DNA of 64,000 bases from Ipomoea triloba (Eukaryota > Streptophyta > Magnoliopsida > Solanales > Convolvulaceae): the NCBI RefSeq assembly GCF_003576645.1, contig NC_044918.1, positions 27,234,167-27,298,166 of the forward strand. Direction: 5' to 3'. Position numbers and translations under genes: made by a program. Positions 1 to 10,145 of this stretch are shown here, piece after piece. Every line of letters starts with the position of its first letter. Within the stretch, counting starts at the first letter, position 1. Under the pieces are notes generated by a model. The model worked only from the letters and a program-made list of their open reading frames with translations. It searched no databases and was not told where the DNA came from.

Positions 1-1379
1 TATATATATATATGGTACGTACACACATGTAGGGATACATGTATATATACAAATTATATGTATGGGATATGTATATATATATAAAGGTCGTATATTTATG
101 AGTACATATATGGGTATGTATGTATAATTAAAATGTCACCTTTTGTGTGAGGTACATAGTTGTATGAATCAAAATTATATATGTGAGTAATGAGAAGAGC
201 AACACTATGTAGTTGGGTATTACGTGTTTGAAAGAATAAATGTTGTTGTGTGTTACGCATATGTTGAAGTTGGGAAATGTATATGTATATGCCCTGAGAC
301 GTATGGGTTAAATGTGAGGCTTATGTGATTTTTGTGATGTTAAAAGTGTAGGGTAATTACACTTGAATTACCTTAGTGATATGATATTAATAGATCATTT
401 AAATGTTTTGAAAAGAAAAGGAGAATTTTTGAATTGGGTTGAAAGGGGAATTAATTTCCGAGTATTGGGATTACCCAAGTATATTCCAACTAGTTTCAAA
501 GCAAGAAAGGGGAAAGAATAGAAAAATATTTTCAAACCTTAGTTCTAGTAAAGTTGTGAAGGATCTTGTTAACTACGGAATAAAGATGAGCTTAAAGTGC
601 CTATTCCGCATGGTAATTATGTGTATGATCAATCATACTGTGGGCGAAGTCTATTCGCCGAGTACTATATCACCCGGAAGGAAAAGGACTCCTACGGGGG
701 TGTGCACACTTAAGTATAGTCACTCTATGTTCGGGTAGGTGTCGTTCTTATGAACCTAGTGAGGCTAGCTAGGAATCATTCCAACGCTCCTATAAGTCCA
801 GGGGATCAGTATTAGACCGGGCGATGACCACTGAACCCGAGTTCAACGATCCAAGTGGTCAGAAGTGGAGAAAGGACTCCAAAGGTCTCACACTTTCTAT
901 CTAGGACTAAGAAGGTTTTTGAAATGTGAATGTAGTTACTCCGTAGCTACGGGAAAGAAAGATGTGACAAGTAATTAAATACCCAAAGTTTGTGAGTAAT
1001 CTTACTCTTTGAAAGGTGAAAAATGATGAGACTCTCTTTGTGAGGGAAAGTTTTCTACTAAAATGATTACAAGCAAGATGTACGAATTATGTTTATATTA
1101 CTTGCTAGTATGCTTATCTATTTAAACATTATATTATTGAATATGTGAATGATTACTAAATGACCTTGTCAAGAAGGAATGTTACCAACATTATTGAATT
1201 CTATTCATGATGTATGCAAGCTGTTGATTATAACTGTTGCAGGTAGAATCTTGCAGATGAGTAAGGTATAGGGTATCCTAAGTAATCTTTTGTTTTCAAA
1301 CCTTTACTTAGTTTTAAATAACCCTTGGATATCCTTACTTAGCCGTTGTGCTAACTACACTTCACTGTATTTTTATCAG

Positions 1380-1988
1380 ATGTCGTCTAGCGTCAGATCT
1401 TACAGCCCGGTNTGTATGGGATATGTATATATATATAAAGGTCGTATATTTATGAGTACATATATGGGTATGTATGTATAATTAAAATGTCACCTTTTGT
1501 GTGAGGTACACAGTTGTATGAATCAAAATTATATATGTGAGTAATGAGAAGAGCAACACTATGTAGTTGGGTATTACGTGTTTGAAAGAATAAATGTTGT
1601 TGTGTGTTACGCATATGTTGAAGTTGGGAAATGTATATGTATATGCCTTGAGACGTATGGGTTAAATGTGAGGCTTATGTGATTTTTGTGATGTTAAAAG
1701 TGTAGGGTAATTACACTTGAATTACCTTAGTGATNCTCTTGTCCAGTTATGGACGAGATCCAAGCTGCATACGGCTTCTACCCTATAGAGCCGTTGGATG
1801 GCAGTGACCCCCTAGAGTTCATCGTGCACTATCCCTACCCCTGGGACCCTAGCCCTCTAGACGTTGGTGGGGAGTGGATGATGGTCATTACCACTTCCCG
1901 ATTTTTGAACCATATTACATGGTTTGAGGGGGAGTGGCATTTGGTTTGGGGAGAGTACACTGGCCCTGTATATCACTATCTTGACTAG
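1380..1988 (+). pseudogene. LTR-embedded ORF, copy 1 (interrupted)
   Basis: An ATG at 1380 follows a 3' splice-site-like stretch (CTAAC branch-like motif, pyrimidine tract, ATCAG). The first codons encode MSSSVRSYSP, matching the start of the ORF at 25922 on the other strand. The frame is then broken by an N at 1412 and resumes after the N at 1735 with a 79-codon tail ending in TAG at 1988. The tail contains DPLEFIV.YPYPWDPSP, WMM.IT and GEWHLVWG, shared with the second copy. No known domain is recognised. The middle (acidic, Pro-rich in the other copy) is missing and replaced by a copy of upstream DNA, so this copy cannot be judged functional from the assembly. Confidence 0.6.
1412..1735. 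other. Probable assembly artefact: duplicated 322 bp block bounded by single Ns
   Basis: Positions 1413-1734 repeat 59-380 almost exactly (I see two mismatches) and are bounded by a lone N on each side. The block sits inside the ORF described at 1380-1988, exactly where the homologous ORF has its Pro-rich middle. A gap filled with a misplaced contig end explains this better than a biological duplication. Confidence 0.75.
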
Positions 1989-2336
1989 GCACCGGATCCT
2001 TAGGAGTTTCTGGGAATTTGTTTTTGGTGTACATAAATTTTTGTAGCCGTAGTAATGGCTAGGCATAACCAGTGCGTTTGGGTCGAACTCTGTTGTTTTT
2101 GAGCCCGAGAGGCTTCCTATGTATGTATTTTGGAAAAATTATGAACCTTACTTAATGAAGCTTCATCTTTTAACATGTCTGAAAATTGTAAGAATCTGTT
2201 GTGTGTTTACTGTGTTGAGAATAGTTCCTTTAGCCTGTGCACCTAGAGTGAGGTCTATCGAGGAAAGATAGAATTCTCTCTCTAGGCGTGGCGGTAACGC
2301 CTCGGATGTACGGGAAGGTAGGTCCGGGGTGTTACA

Positions 2337-2488
2337 GAATACTCCGTAATATCGGAAGATGGGTCAACAATTTTGTTTGGAAAAGATGAGGAAGAAGCTT
2401 GGTATGCCGTCTCATCCCATAAGGAATACCTAGCAATATCATAAGTGGTGTAGGAAAATTGGTCTGGAAAATAAGCTTGGCTCGCCAT
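2337..2488 (-). pseudogene. RKD-like first exon, truncated by the LTR element
   Basis: Reading leftwards from ATG at 2488 gives about 50 residues with the layout of the first exons of genes B and C: Ser-rich start, then YPSSD-type and Y.LWD/YPFWD-type patches (here YSLWDETAYQ and VDPSSDITEYS). The frame then runs directly into the LTR edge at 2336. No RWP-RK domain remains on this side; anything downstream would lie left of the window or be lost. It is the fifth member of the cluster. Confidence 0.65.
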
Positions 2489-3416
2489 TTTTGGAAAAAA
2501 TGACGTTCAAAAACAAAGAGAGAATAGAAAAAGATAATTCAGTGACAAAGAATAAGGTAAAACACCATTGAGGATAGTAAATGTAGTAAATGATGGAGAT
2601 TCTGAGATTTGAAATAGCAAACACACCTTTCAATGATGTCAGATATTAAGCTTGTCAAAAAACAAACAGTTCACGATCGAAAGTAATTGGTCGCATCCGA
2701 ATCGTAAAAAAAAAACAGTACACTTGACAATCGTGCCAAATTTTAAATCAATTATGTCGGCTAATTGTCCAAGTGTGACAAAAGTAAAACAGTTAAAAAG
2801 TTATTATATGTAAATATAGTCCAACCATGAGGTGCTTATGTGAGGTTGTCACAAGCGCAATAGTTCTTTGTCGGATGTCATTAATCATGCTAAATTTATC
2901 CCAAAAAAAAAAATTCACACGCGAAGTTCAAAAGTAAAATGGAATCCTAAAACCATTTGGTTGATAGATCATTTGTTTGGTTTTCAGCCGAACATAGGAA
3001 ATAAAGAGATGTTATGATTATAATTTGCTTCTATTTTTTCAAATACTTAAAACTGCATTTCATAAGGAACAAGGTAAACATATACTTTACGTATATACCA
3101 CATCTATAGCTAATGTTATCTCCTTCCATTTCTCAGTGGATGGTTTATACACCACCCTTGGTGGTTAATATGAATTCTCTATTTCTCAAGTTTTTTACAT
3201 ATCTATATCACTCCGATAATGGATATTATTCCTCACCTAATTTCATTCTTATGTCTCTCAGTAGAACATTTTTGTTATTGGTTAAGAGAATTCTATATTT
3301 CACCTTTGATGGTAATTTTTGTTTACATTTGAACGACTTGTTATTGAATTTTCAAGAGTTCGCACTATAAAACAGGAAATATTTTCATTATTAAAATAAT
3401 ATTAAGTGCAGGAAAG
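2489..3416. other. Intergenic: upstream of the broken exon and 3' flank of gene A
   Basis: No convincing gene. About 2829-3416 is a near copy of 6449-7141, the 3' flank of gene C, so it is part of the duplicated unit that includes the C-terminal exon of genes A and C. The open frame at 3113-3370 has no recognisable features and lies in this duplicated flank. Confidence 0.6.
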
Positions 3417-4516
3417 CTACATTGTATCTTCATTATTAGTTTTTGGGAGAGGATTACCATAAACATAACATGAGCTCGCAAGAGGAGCATAGTAAGAAAG
3501 TTCCGTCAAATTTCGATACTTTCTGTTCTTAAAGTATGAAACTTCAAGTTTATTTCTTTCTATGCCTGATTGAAGATTAGGATCCTTTAACATTTGCTCC
3601 CTTTGATTTTCTAGCTCATTTATAATTTCTCTATGATCAGTAATCCCTTGGACATTTTTTGCTAATCGCTCCAACGTACGCAGCTTCTTATATGGCAATT
3701 CATCAATTCCAACCTTCTTACATATCTTCTTCAAACAAGCTTCCTTAATCTTTAACTCTTTCACCGCTTGATTCATAGGCAGATGGAAGTATTTAGAAAC
3801 CATTTCGAAATTCCAAAGTCCTTTGGATGGTCTGGTATCATTCCCTATAACTACGATTGAAATTTCTTCGACATTTACAGCTTTGGTAGTTTCAACATCT
3901 GCAACAAATATATATATATATATACACACACACACATATATATTATGAAATATATATATATATATACACACACACACATATATATTATGAATACAACATA
4001 TATATATACACACACACACATATATATTATGAATACAACTACAGATAAAGAAGAACAATAATTACATCTTTATCTGTAGTTGTATTCATAATATGTATAT
4101 ATTATGAATACAACTATAGATATATATTCATGATATATATGTATTCACTATTGTTCATTTTAAATTTGCTACATCTATCTTTGCAGGTTTATTATTTTCC
4201 TCCACAAATAAATCAATGCTATCAAATACATCAACCTCATTTGTAGGTAAAACACCTGCATTTGCAAACAACTTATTCAAATAACTACTACTTATTACAA
4301 CCAAAAATTCCAATCAAATGTTAGAACTTTACCAATAGTTTCATTACATTGTTGTTGAGTACTGGCATTATTTCCGCCTTCATAAAAATCTCTACTTAAG
4401 AGACAGTCAGTATCCCTTAGTGGTGATAAGTGTATCTCATCCCAAAATGAATTGTTACCACCCAAAGAACAATCATTTTGTTCAAACTGATATGAGCGAC
4501 GAAACAAATTTTGCAT
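3417..4516 (-). pseudogene. RWP-RK (RKD-like) gene A, mosaic and probably broken
   Basis: RKD proteins are plant RWP-RK transcription factors linked to egg-cell and embryo programmes. Here exon 1 runs 4516 to 4333 (donor GTAAAG), exon 2 about 4255 to 4175, and exon 3 3898 to 3417. Exon 3 carries the RWP-RK region (AVKELKIKEACLKKICKKVG), but the signature reads ELPYKK where RWPxRK is expected. The first two exons resemble gene D (SFWDEIHLSPLR versus SFWNDFQISPLR), while exon 3 is nearly identical to gene C. The only GT donor I find after exon 2 (GTAGCA) puts exon 3 out of frame and gives an early stop, so correct splicing seems lost. Unlike B and D, there is no intron after the RWP-RK helix region. 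A pseudogene is likely; an unrecognised donor could rescue it. Confidence 0.65.
3907..4140. repeat. Intronic microsatellite block with a perfect inverted repeat
   Basis: Intron 2 of gene A holds alternating (TA)n, (CA)n and ATATTATGAA units repeated three times. It also holds a perfect 28 bp inverted repeat (4024-4051 against 4067-4094, loop of 15). The block marks the left edge of similarity between genes A and C. Confidence 0.85.
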
Positions 4517-5079
4517 TTCTGAAAAGTATGTGGTTAATGTTTAAGTGATTGATAATTTCTAAGGGCTAAAAAATTAAGGATGTGAATAAGTGTTAAGAAC
4601 GAGCAAAAGCATGAATTTATTGCGACGTTCGACAACAATTTAAAAAGTGGTTAACACTTGTTAAGATTTTTTTTTCCAAGAGCAATTTTTTTTGTCAAAG
4701 GAAAATATTGAATTAAAAAACTGTTTAAAACTTTTGGGCTTTTCAATTAATTTATGCTGAAAAATTTTCAAACGATCTCACTTTTTACCTTTTTACTATT
4801 TCACTTTTGACAAATTTTGTGTTGTCGGCCAATATGCTGTTACCTTTTGATAAAACGAATAACATCAATGACTCTCAACCATGCACTATTTTCTTTTTCC
4901 AAAATTTGATACGGAGTATCTTATATCATTGGAATGTGTGTTTGACGTTTTAAATCTAGAGAGCTCCATTTTCTTTAAACCAATCAAGCAGCTATCCTCT
5001 TCTTTTACTTCTGAATAAATAATTACTTGCATATTTTCTTCACTTTTAAGAGTTATCTTTTACTTTCTTCTATCCAAAG
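4517..5079. promoter_or_regulatory. Shared upstream region between divergent RKD-like genes A and B
   Basis: This 563 bp gap separates the ATG of gene A (minus) from that of gene B (plus), so it must contain both promoters. It is AT-rich. An AATAAATAATTA stretch lies about 60-70 bp before the B start. No motif can be assigned with confidence. Confidence 0.4.
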
Positions 5080-6089
5080 ATGGCAAATCATGTTTCCTCC
5101 TCCTCTGCATTCACTAATCAACTTGTCTACCCTTCCTCAGATGCTTCAGAATATCCGTTTTGGGATGCACAATGTGAACAATTCCCATTGACTTATTTCA
5201 ATGCAAAAAATAATGATGAACCCTTGCTAAACATGGACTTTGATCCATTTTGGAACTTTGAACATAATCTGGAACGTCTAATCGAGGCCACCGGTAAGCG
5301 ACCTACTTTAATTTTGTACATTCACATGTGATGATTTAATATATATTTCTTATTGTCAATGTTGCAGCCTTGAATCCACTAGGTATGGATGAGGTTCTTC
5401 TTCCCTCTGCAAGTGTTATACCTATAGAATGGGATATCACCCCGACTTCGAACGCCGTAGCTGTTAACCAGGACACAAGTACTGGTACAAAGGAGAGCAT
5501 GATAGAGAAAATAGTGCGTAGACAGTCCAAGAGGACGCAAAAAACTTTTCGTGATCCTTCAACAATAAGCAAGGCAATGCTTTCTACTTATTTCCATATG
5601 CCCATTTATAAAGCCGCTAAGGAACTAAGAGTTGAGTACAGAATCTTGAAAAGAAGGTGTGAGGAATTAGGAATCTTCAGATGGCCTCATCGACAATTAG
5701 TCAGCTTACAGAAATTATCCGAAAATGTTAAGGTAATTTTTTTTTATTACACTTTAACATCATTCGATCAGTATTAATCAACCGTTATACAGGAATTGGG
5801 TAGCATTGAAGATGACCCTGAACTGAGAGAAGTACTCAAAGAAATAAAAGATAGAAGAGAAATGATGCTAACAAATCCACATTTGAAATTGCATCCAGCC
5901 GAAATAAAGCTTAGAGATGCATGTACCAGAAAGAAAAGACACAGAGAAATGATGAGTTTTATTTCTCCTTGTACCCTTCCTGTTCCTTCATTTGTGGTTG
6001 ATCATATTTTTCCTTTAACTGTGGATCCACATTCACGAGAGATGGAAGAAAATGAATCGTTTCAGCTTTTGCTTGATGGCTTCCAATAA
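5080..6089 (+). CDS. RWP-RK (RKD-like) transcription factor, gene B (intact)
   Basis: Predicted CDS joins 5080-5293, 5368-5732 and 5793-6089, giving 291 residues with canonical GTAAGC/GCAG and GTAATT/ACAG borders. The N-terminal 70 residues are Ser-rich with YPSSDASEYPFWD and FDPFWNFE patches shared by the other members. The RWP-RK domain spans about residues 142-193, with the signature RWPHRQ at about 176-181; this is the best-preserved signature in the cluster. A charged segment (KEIKDRREMML) likely forms a helix after it, and the tail ends LLLDGFQ. The RWP-RK domain binds DNA as a nuclear factor; in characterised relatives it acts in egg cell and embryo identity. Length fits short RKD proteins. 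Neighbours are paralogues, so tandem duplication is the source. Orthology to a named RKD is not established. Confidence 0.85.
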
Positions 6090-7141
6090 CATTTTTTTAT
6101 AATATCAATTCTCTAAGAAATTTTAATATTATCAATTTTGTAAAAAATACCATGCAAAATATATTGCCCAAATGCATGTATGAATGTATAATAATGCAAA
6201 TATGTCTATATAAATGTATGAAATTTTTTTTTAATGCATATCTATCTTATCTTAATACCCAATTGTCATTTTTAAACTAAACCCTAGCTCCAACGAACAA
6301 AGTGGTTTGCTCCCGAACTTGCGGTTTTAGATTTATCATATCCACTAAACAAAAATAAAATATGTTCTCAATTTACCAATCACATGCACCATATTCATCA
6401 AAAGTGACATAAGGACTTACAATATTTTATTGTCATAATAAGTTTATGTGAGGTGCTTATGTGAGGTTGTGAGTTGTGACAAGCGCAATAGTTCTTTGTA
6501 AGATGTCACTAATCATACTAAATTTATCCCAAAAAAATAGAACTTTTACACACGAAGTTCAAAACTAACCTGGAATTCTAAAAGCATTTGGTTGATAGAT
6601 CATTTGTTTGGTTTTCAGCCGAATATAGGAAATAAAGAGATGTTATGATTATAATTTACTTCAATTTTTTCAAATACTTAAAACTGTAGTTCATAAGGAA
6701 GAAGGTAAACATATACTTTACGTACATACCACATCTATAGCTAAGGTTATCTCCTTCCATTTCTTAGTGGATGGTTTATACACCACCCTTGGTGGTTAAT
6801 ATGAATTCTCTATTTCTCAAGTTTTTAACATATCTATATCACTCCGATAATGGATATTATTCCTCACCTAATTTCATTCTTACCTCACCTTTTATGGTTA
6901 TTTTTTTTTTCATTTGAATTACTTGTTATTGAATTTTCAAGAGTTTGCTCTATTTCTCAAGTTTTTAACATATCTATATCACTCCGATAATGGATATTAT
7001 TCCTCACCTAATTTCATTCTTACCTCACCTTTGATGGTTATTTTTTTTTACATTTGAATTATTTGTTATTGAATTTTCAAGAGTTTGCACTATAAAACAG
7101 GAAATATTTTCATTATTAAAATAATATTAAGTGCAGGAAAG
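6090..7141. other. Intergenic between convergent genes B and C, with a 140 bp tandem duplication
   Basis: The right part (about 6449-7141) copies the 3' flank of gene A. Within it, a unit starting TATTTCTCAAGTTTTT is repeated at 6811 and 6951, a 140 bp period not present in the gene A flank, so it arose after the gene duplication. No gene seen. Confidence 0.7.
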
Positions 7142-7652
7142 CTACATTGTATCTTCATTCTTAGTTTTTGGGAGAGGATTACCAGAAACATAACATGAGC
7201 TCGCAAGAGGAGCATAGTAAGAAAGTTCCGTCAAATTTCGATACTTTCTCTTCTTAAAGTATGAAACTTCAAGTTTATTTCTTTCTATGCCTGACTGAAG
7301 ATTAGGATCCTTTAACATTTGCTCCCTTTGATTTTCTAGCTCATTTATAATTTCTCTATGATCAGTATTCCCTTGGACATTTTTTGCTAATCGCTCCAAG
7401 GTACGCAACTTCTTATATGGCCATTGATTAATTCCAACCTTCTTACATATCTTCTTCAAAGAAGCTTCCTTAATCTTTAACTCTTTCACCGCTTGATTCA
7501 TAGGCAGATGGAAGTATTTAGAAACCATTTCGAAATTCCAAAGTCCTTTGGATGGTCTGCTATCATTCCCTATAACTACGGTAGAAATTTCTTCGACATT
7601 TACAGCTTCAGTAGTTGCAACATCTGCAACAAATAAATAAATAAATAAATAA

Positions 7653-7729
<77 letters not shown>

Positions 7730-8072
7730 GAATACAACTACATATAAAGATGTCATTATTGTTCATTTTAAGAAAGTAAAATCCTTTACCAGCAATTAAA
7801 TTGAATCGTTCTGCTTCAGGTTTGAAATCCCATAAGCCATCAAACTCTGTATAAAAAAAATGTGTTAATACATTAAATGTATAAGGGTATAAGTAATTAC
7901 ACGTTTTACCTTTACCAATCTCTGAGAATTGTTTTGCAAAGCCAATAGTTTTATTTGTAGGCATCAATGGAAGTGCTTCATACTGGTAATCCCAGATATA
8001 ATGCTCTGAGTAATCACTACAAGGGCATTCAACCTGATTAGAAGAAGATGAAGAAAAGGCATAATGTGTCAT
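7142..8072 (-). CDS. RWP-RK (RKD-like) transcription factor, gene C
   Basis: Predicted CDS joins 8072-7916, 7846-7790 and 7623-7142 on the minus strand: 696 nt, 231 residues. Borders are GTAAAG/ACAG and GTAAAG/GCAG and all phases agree. Exons 1 and 2 total 214 nt, the same as the single first exon of gene B, so an intron was gained in C or lost in B. The N-terminus has SSSSSNQ and HYIWDYQYE patches, and exon 2 has FDGLWDFKPEAERF, matching FDPFWNFEHNLERL of B. The RWP-RK region reads AVKELKIKEASLKKICKKVGI and ends in a divergent signature QWPYKK. The intron that follows the helix region in B and D is absent. Intron 2 contains a long (TA)n tract. Likely a nuclear DNA-binding factor; the altered signature may weaken function. 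Confidence 0.75.
7630..7727. repeat. (AAAT)n and (TA)n microsatellite in intron 2 of gene C
   Basis: A short AAAT run followed by about 65 bases of uninterrupted TA. It lies at the same position as the mixed repeat block in gene A. Confidence 0.95.
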
Positions 8073-8931
8073 TCTGCAGGTATATTACTTTAACAACGAA
8101 GAAGGAACATAGGATAATACAATCGATAGTTTAGAAAATGCAAGGTTGGAGGCAGTCATTTGCTTTATTTAATAAGGAAGGAATGGAGCATAACAACTGG
8201 CAATTTCAAATTATACGCGTATCCCGAGGATTCACATGCAACAACAAAAGTCAAAAGAACAGTTCACAAAACTTTTATAAATTTTTTTTTTTCAGTTTTT
8301 TTTGTGGAATAGAACTATTATGAAAAATTTTGAGTTTGGCATAACTTTTTTTTAGATTAAGATTGACAAGAATTTATATGCATGTATAAGTCTTCATTTG
8401 AAATTGTTTATGTTTTAATGAATGCAACAATGTATTTTTTTTACATTATATTAGCTATTTGTCCATTTATTTGAATCTAAAATAGTAGTAGCAAATAGCA
8501 GAAGTTTACATTCATTGTTGTACTCATGTTTGAAATCACTGATTTATGATTCAATTATAACATCATTTAAAATATGAAATATTGCAATGAGTATTTTAGA
8601 AATTACAATTTCATACTTTACATGATAATTGTTATGTGATAATTATTTTTGTGTCACAGTTTGCTCTATAATTATGTGAATCATCGGTAAAGTATTTTTC
8701 AGATAATAAATATGTGTTATAGGTCCTAAATGTTAGATTTTCCCACTAAACTCATTTTCGATATGTTTATCAAAATTATGGGATAAATATATAATTATGT
8801 CCAATTTGCTAAATACTATTGAAAGAAATAAAGTATAAGCCAAAATATATAAACTGATGCATAATTTTAAGGGTTATGTACTTGATAGAACCAAACGATA
8901 AAAGTATGGAGTATTGATTCAGAATATATTT
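8073..8931. other. Intergenic between genes C and D with similarity to the Helitron tail
   Basis: Positions about 8340-8480 resemble 13120-13370 downstream of the RPA-like gene (shared GACAAGAATTTA and ATGCATGTATAAGTCTTCAT stretches). The region should include the promoter of gene C and the 3' end of gene D. The 61-codon frame at 8138 has no supporting features. Confidence 0.55.
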
Positions 8932-9963
8932 TTATTCATCGTTATGCAAAAAATCAAGTACCTCATCTATTTGCTGAGGATTTAATTCTAGATTATTAAA
9001 AAATTGAGGAACATGTAATGAACTCTCAGGTTGGGTTACAGGAAGGTAATAAGAAGAAGAACGTTTACATTTATTGCATTTTTTCCTATACGAAATATTA
9101 CTATTAATAGTAACTCTAAGTTTATTAGTTGCCTTATCCAATTTCATTGTTGGATTATCAAGCAACATTTTCTTCTTATTTTCCAAATCACTCTTTATCC
9201 TTTCAACCTCCGCTTCATCCTGAATATTCCCAAATTCCTACAAAAAGGAAATTGTTATCTCTCATTCAAAAATATCAATTACTAAGTTGATAAATAAACA
9301 GCAAATACCTGGATATTTTTTACCATCCTTTCCAAAGTCAAGAATTTCCGGTTAGGCCATTCGGAAATTCCTAATTTCCTACATACCCTCCTTAAAGTAG
9401 ATGAGGTAATCAATAATTTCTTTGCAGCATCAGGTTGTTGCAGATGTAAATACTGAAGCATCTCTTCTTTAGTTATTGTGTTGGGATTACGAAAGGAATT
9501 TTTAATCCTATTTTTCCCAAGTAAGACAGTATTACTAATACTTCCTACAGCTATCCCAGAAGTGGTATTATTCTCCTCCATAAATGCAATATTATTCTGA
9601 TTTTTAGCCACAACGTTCGTAGCTAGATCACCTTAATAAGAAGTTACCCATTAAAACAATATATATCATAAGAAGTAAAGTTTATGAAAAAGTGTAACAC
9701 TTACCAACAACTTCGTTGAACTCTAATTGTAAATCCACTATATCTTGAACATAGGCTAAATCCATACTCGTTTGAGATACATTAGTCCTCAATGGTGATA
9801 TTTGAAAATCATTCCAAAATGAATGATCACCGGTTGAGTCATTTTTGTGAGGAAGAGAGGAAGTAGAATGACCGGTTGAGTCATTTTTGTGAGGAAGAGA
9901 GGAAGTAGAATGACTTGCCATTATGAAAAATTGAGGAAGAGAGGAAGTAGAATGACTTGCCAT
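8932..9963 (-). CDS. RWP-RK (RKD-like) transcription factor, gene D
   Basis: Predicted CDS joins 9963-9705, 9631-9309 and 9237-8932 on the minus strand: 888 nt, 295 residues. Borders are GTAAGT/TAAG, GTATTT/GTAG and phases agree. The first 45 residues are direct repeats of MASHSTSSLP and STSSLPHKNDSTG; the true start could be the second ATG at 9921. The domain (DAAKKLLITSSTLRRVCRKLG, then SEWPNRK) is a good RWP-RK match except that the Arg of RWP is Glu. A Lys/Cys-rich segment (YRKKCNKCKRSS) follows in exon 3 and may act in nuclear targeting. The tail ends DEVLDFLHNDE. Exon 1 resembles gene A, suggesting A took its 5' half from a D-like gene. Probably functional as far as the frame shows. Confidence 0.8.
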
Positions 9964-10145
9964 TATGAAAAATCATAAACAAGAGGAAGTAGAATGACTT
10001 GCCATTATGAAAAATCATAAACAAAAAGATAAAACTAAGAAGAGAACTATGAAAAATCATAAACAAAAAGATAAAACTAAGAAGAGAACTTATAATAAAA
10101 ATAAACAAAAAGATAAAACTAAGAAGAGAACTTATAATAAAAATG
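9830..10145. repeat. Short tandem repeats spanning the start of gene D and its upstream region
   Basis: Two nested arrays. One repeats GAGGAAGTAGAATGAC units inside exon 1; the other repeats a roughly 45 bp unit containing AAACAAAAAGATAAAACTAAG upstream of the ATG (about 9970-10145). The repeats change both the N-terminal protein sequence and the proximal promoter or 5' UTR length. Confidence 0.85.

Larger units (their letters stand above)
1..2336 (+). mobile_element. 3' portion of a chromovirus-like LTR (plus orientation)
   Basis: The segment ends at 2336 in a TTACA terminus preceded by a stretch (about 2292-2336) that is the reverse complement of the LTR edge seen at 25046 and 24706 (TGTAACACCCCGG). 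It contains the same LTR-embedded ORF as the element at 24706-28516, and the ORF stop lies at a similar distance from the LTR end (about 350 versus 325 bp). I infer a plus-oriented LTR of a gypsy/chromovirus-like element whose left part lies outside the window. Its right edge cuts the coding sequence of an RKD-like first exon. Confidence 0.7.

Noticed and set aside
439..738. 99-codon open frame near the left edge
   Set aside because: It lies in LTR non-coding text, has no domain, and its upstream neighbour is part of the duplicated block.
7660..7727. Tyr-Ile repeat protein from the TA tract
   Set aside because: The frame crosses intron 2 of gene C; splice borders on both sides show the tract is intronic.
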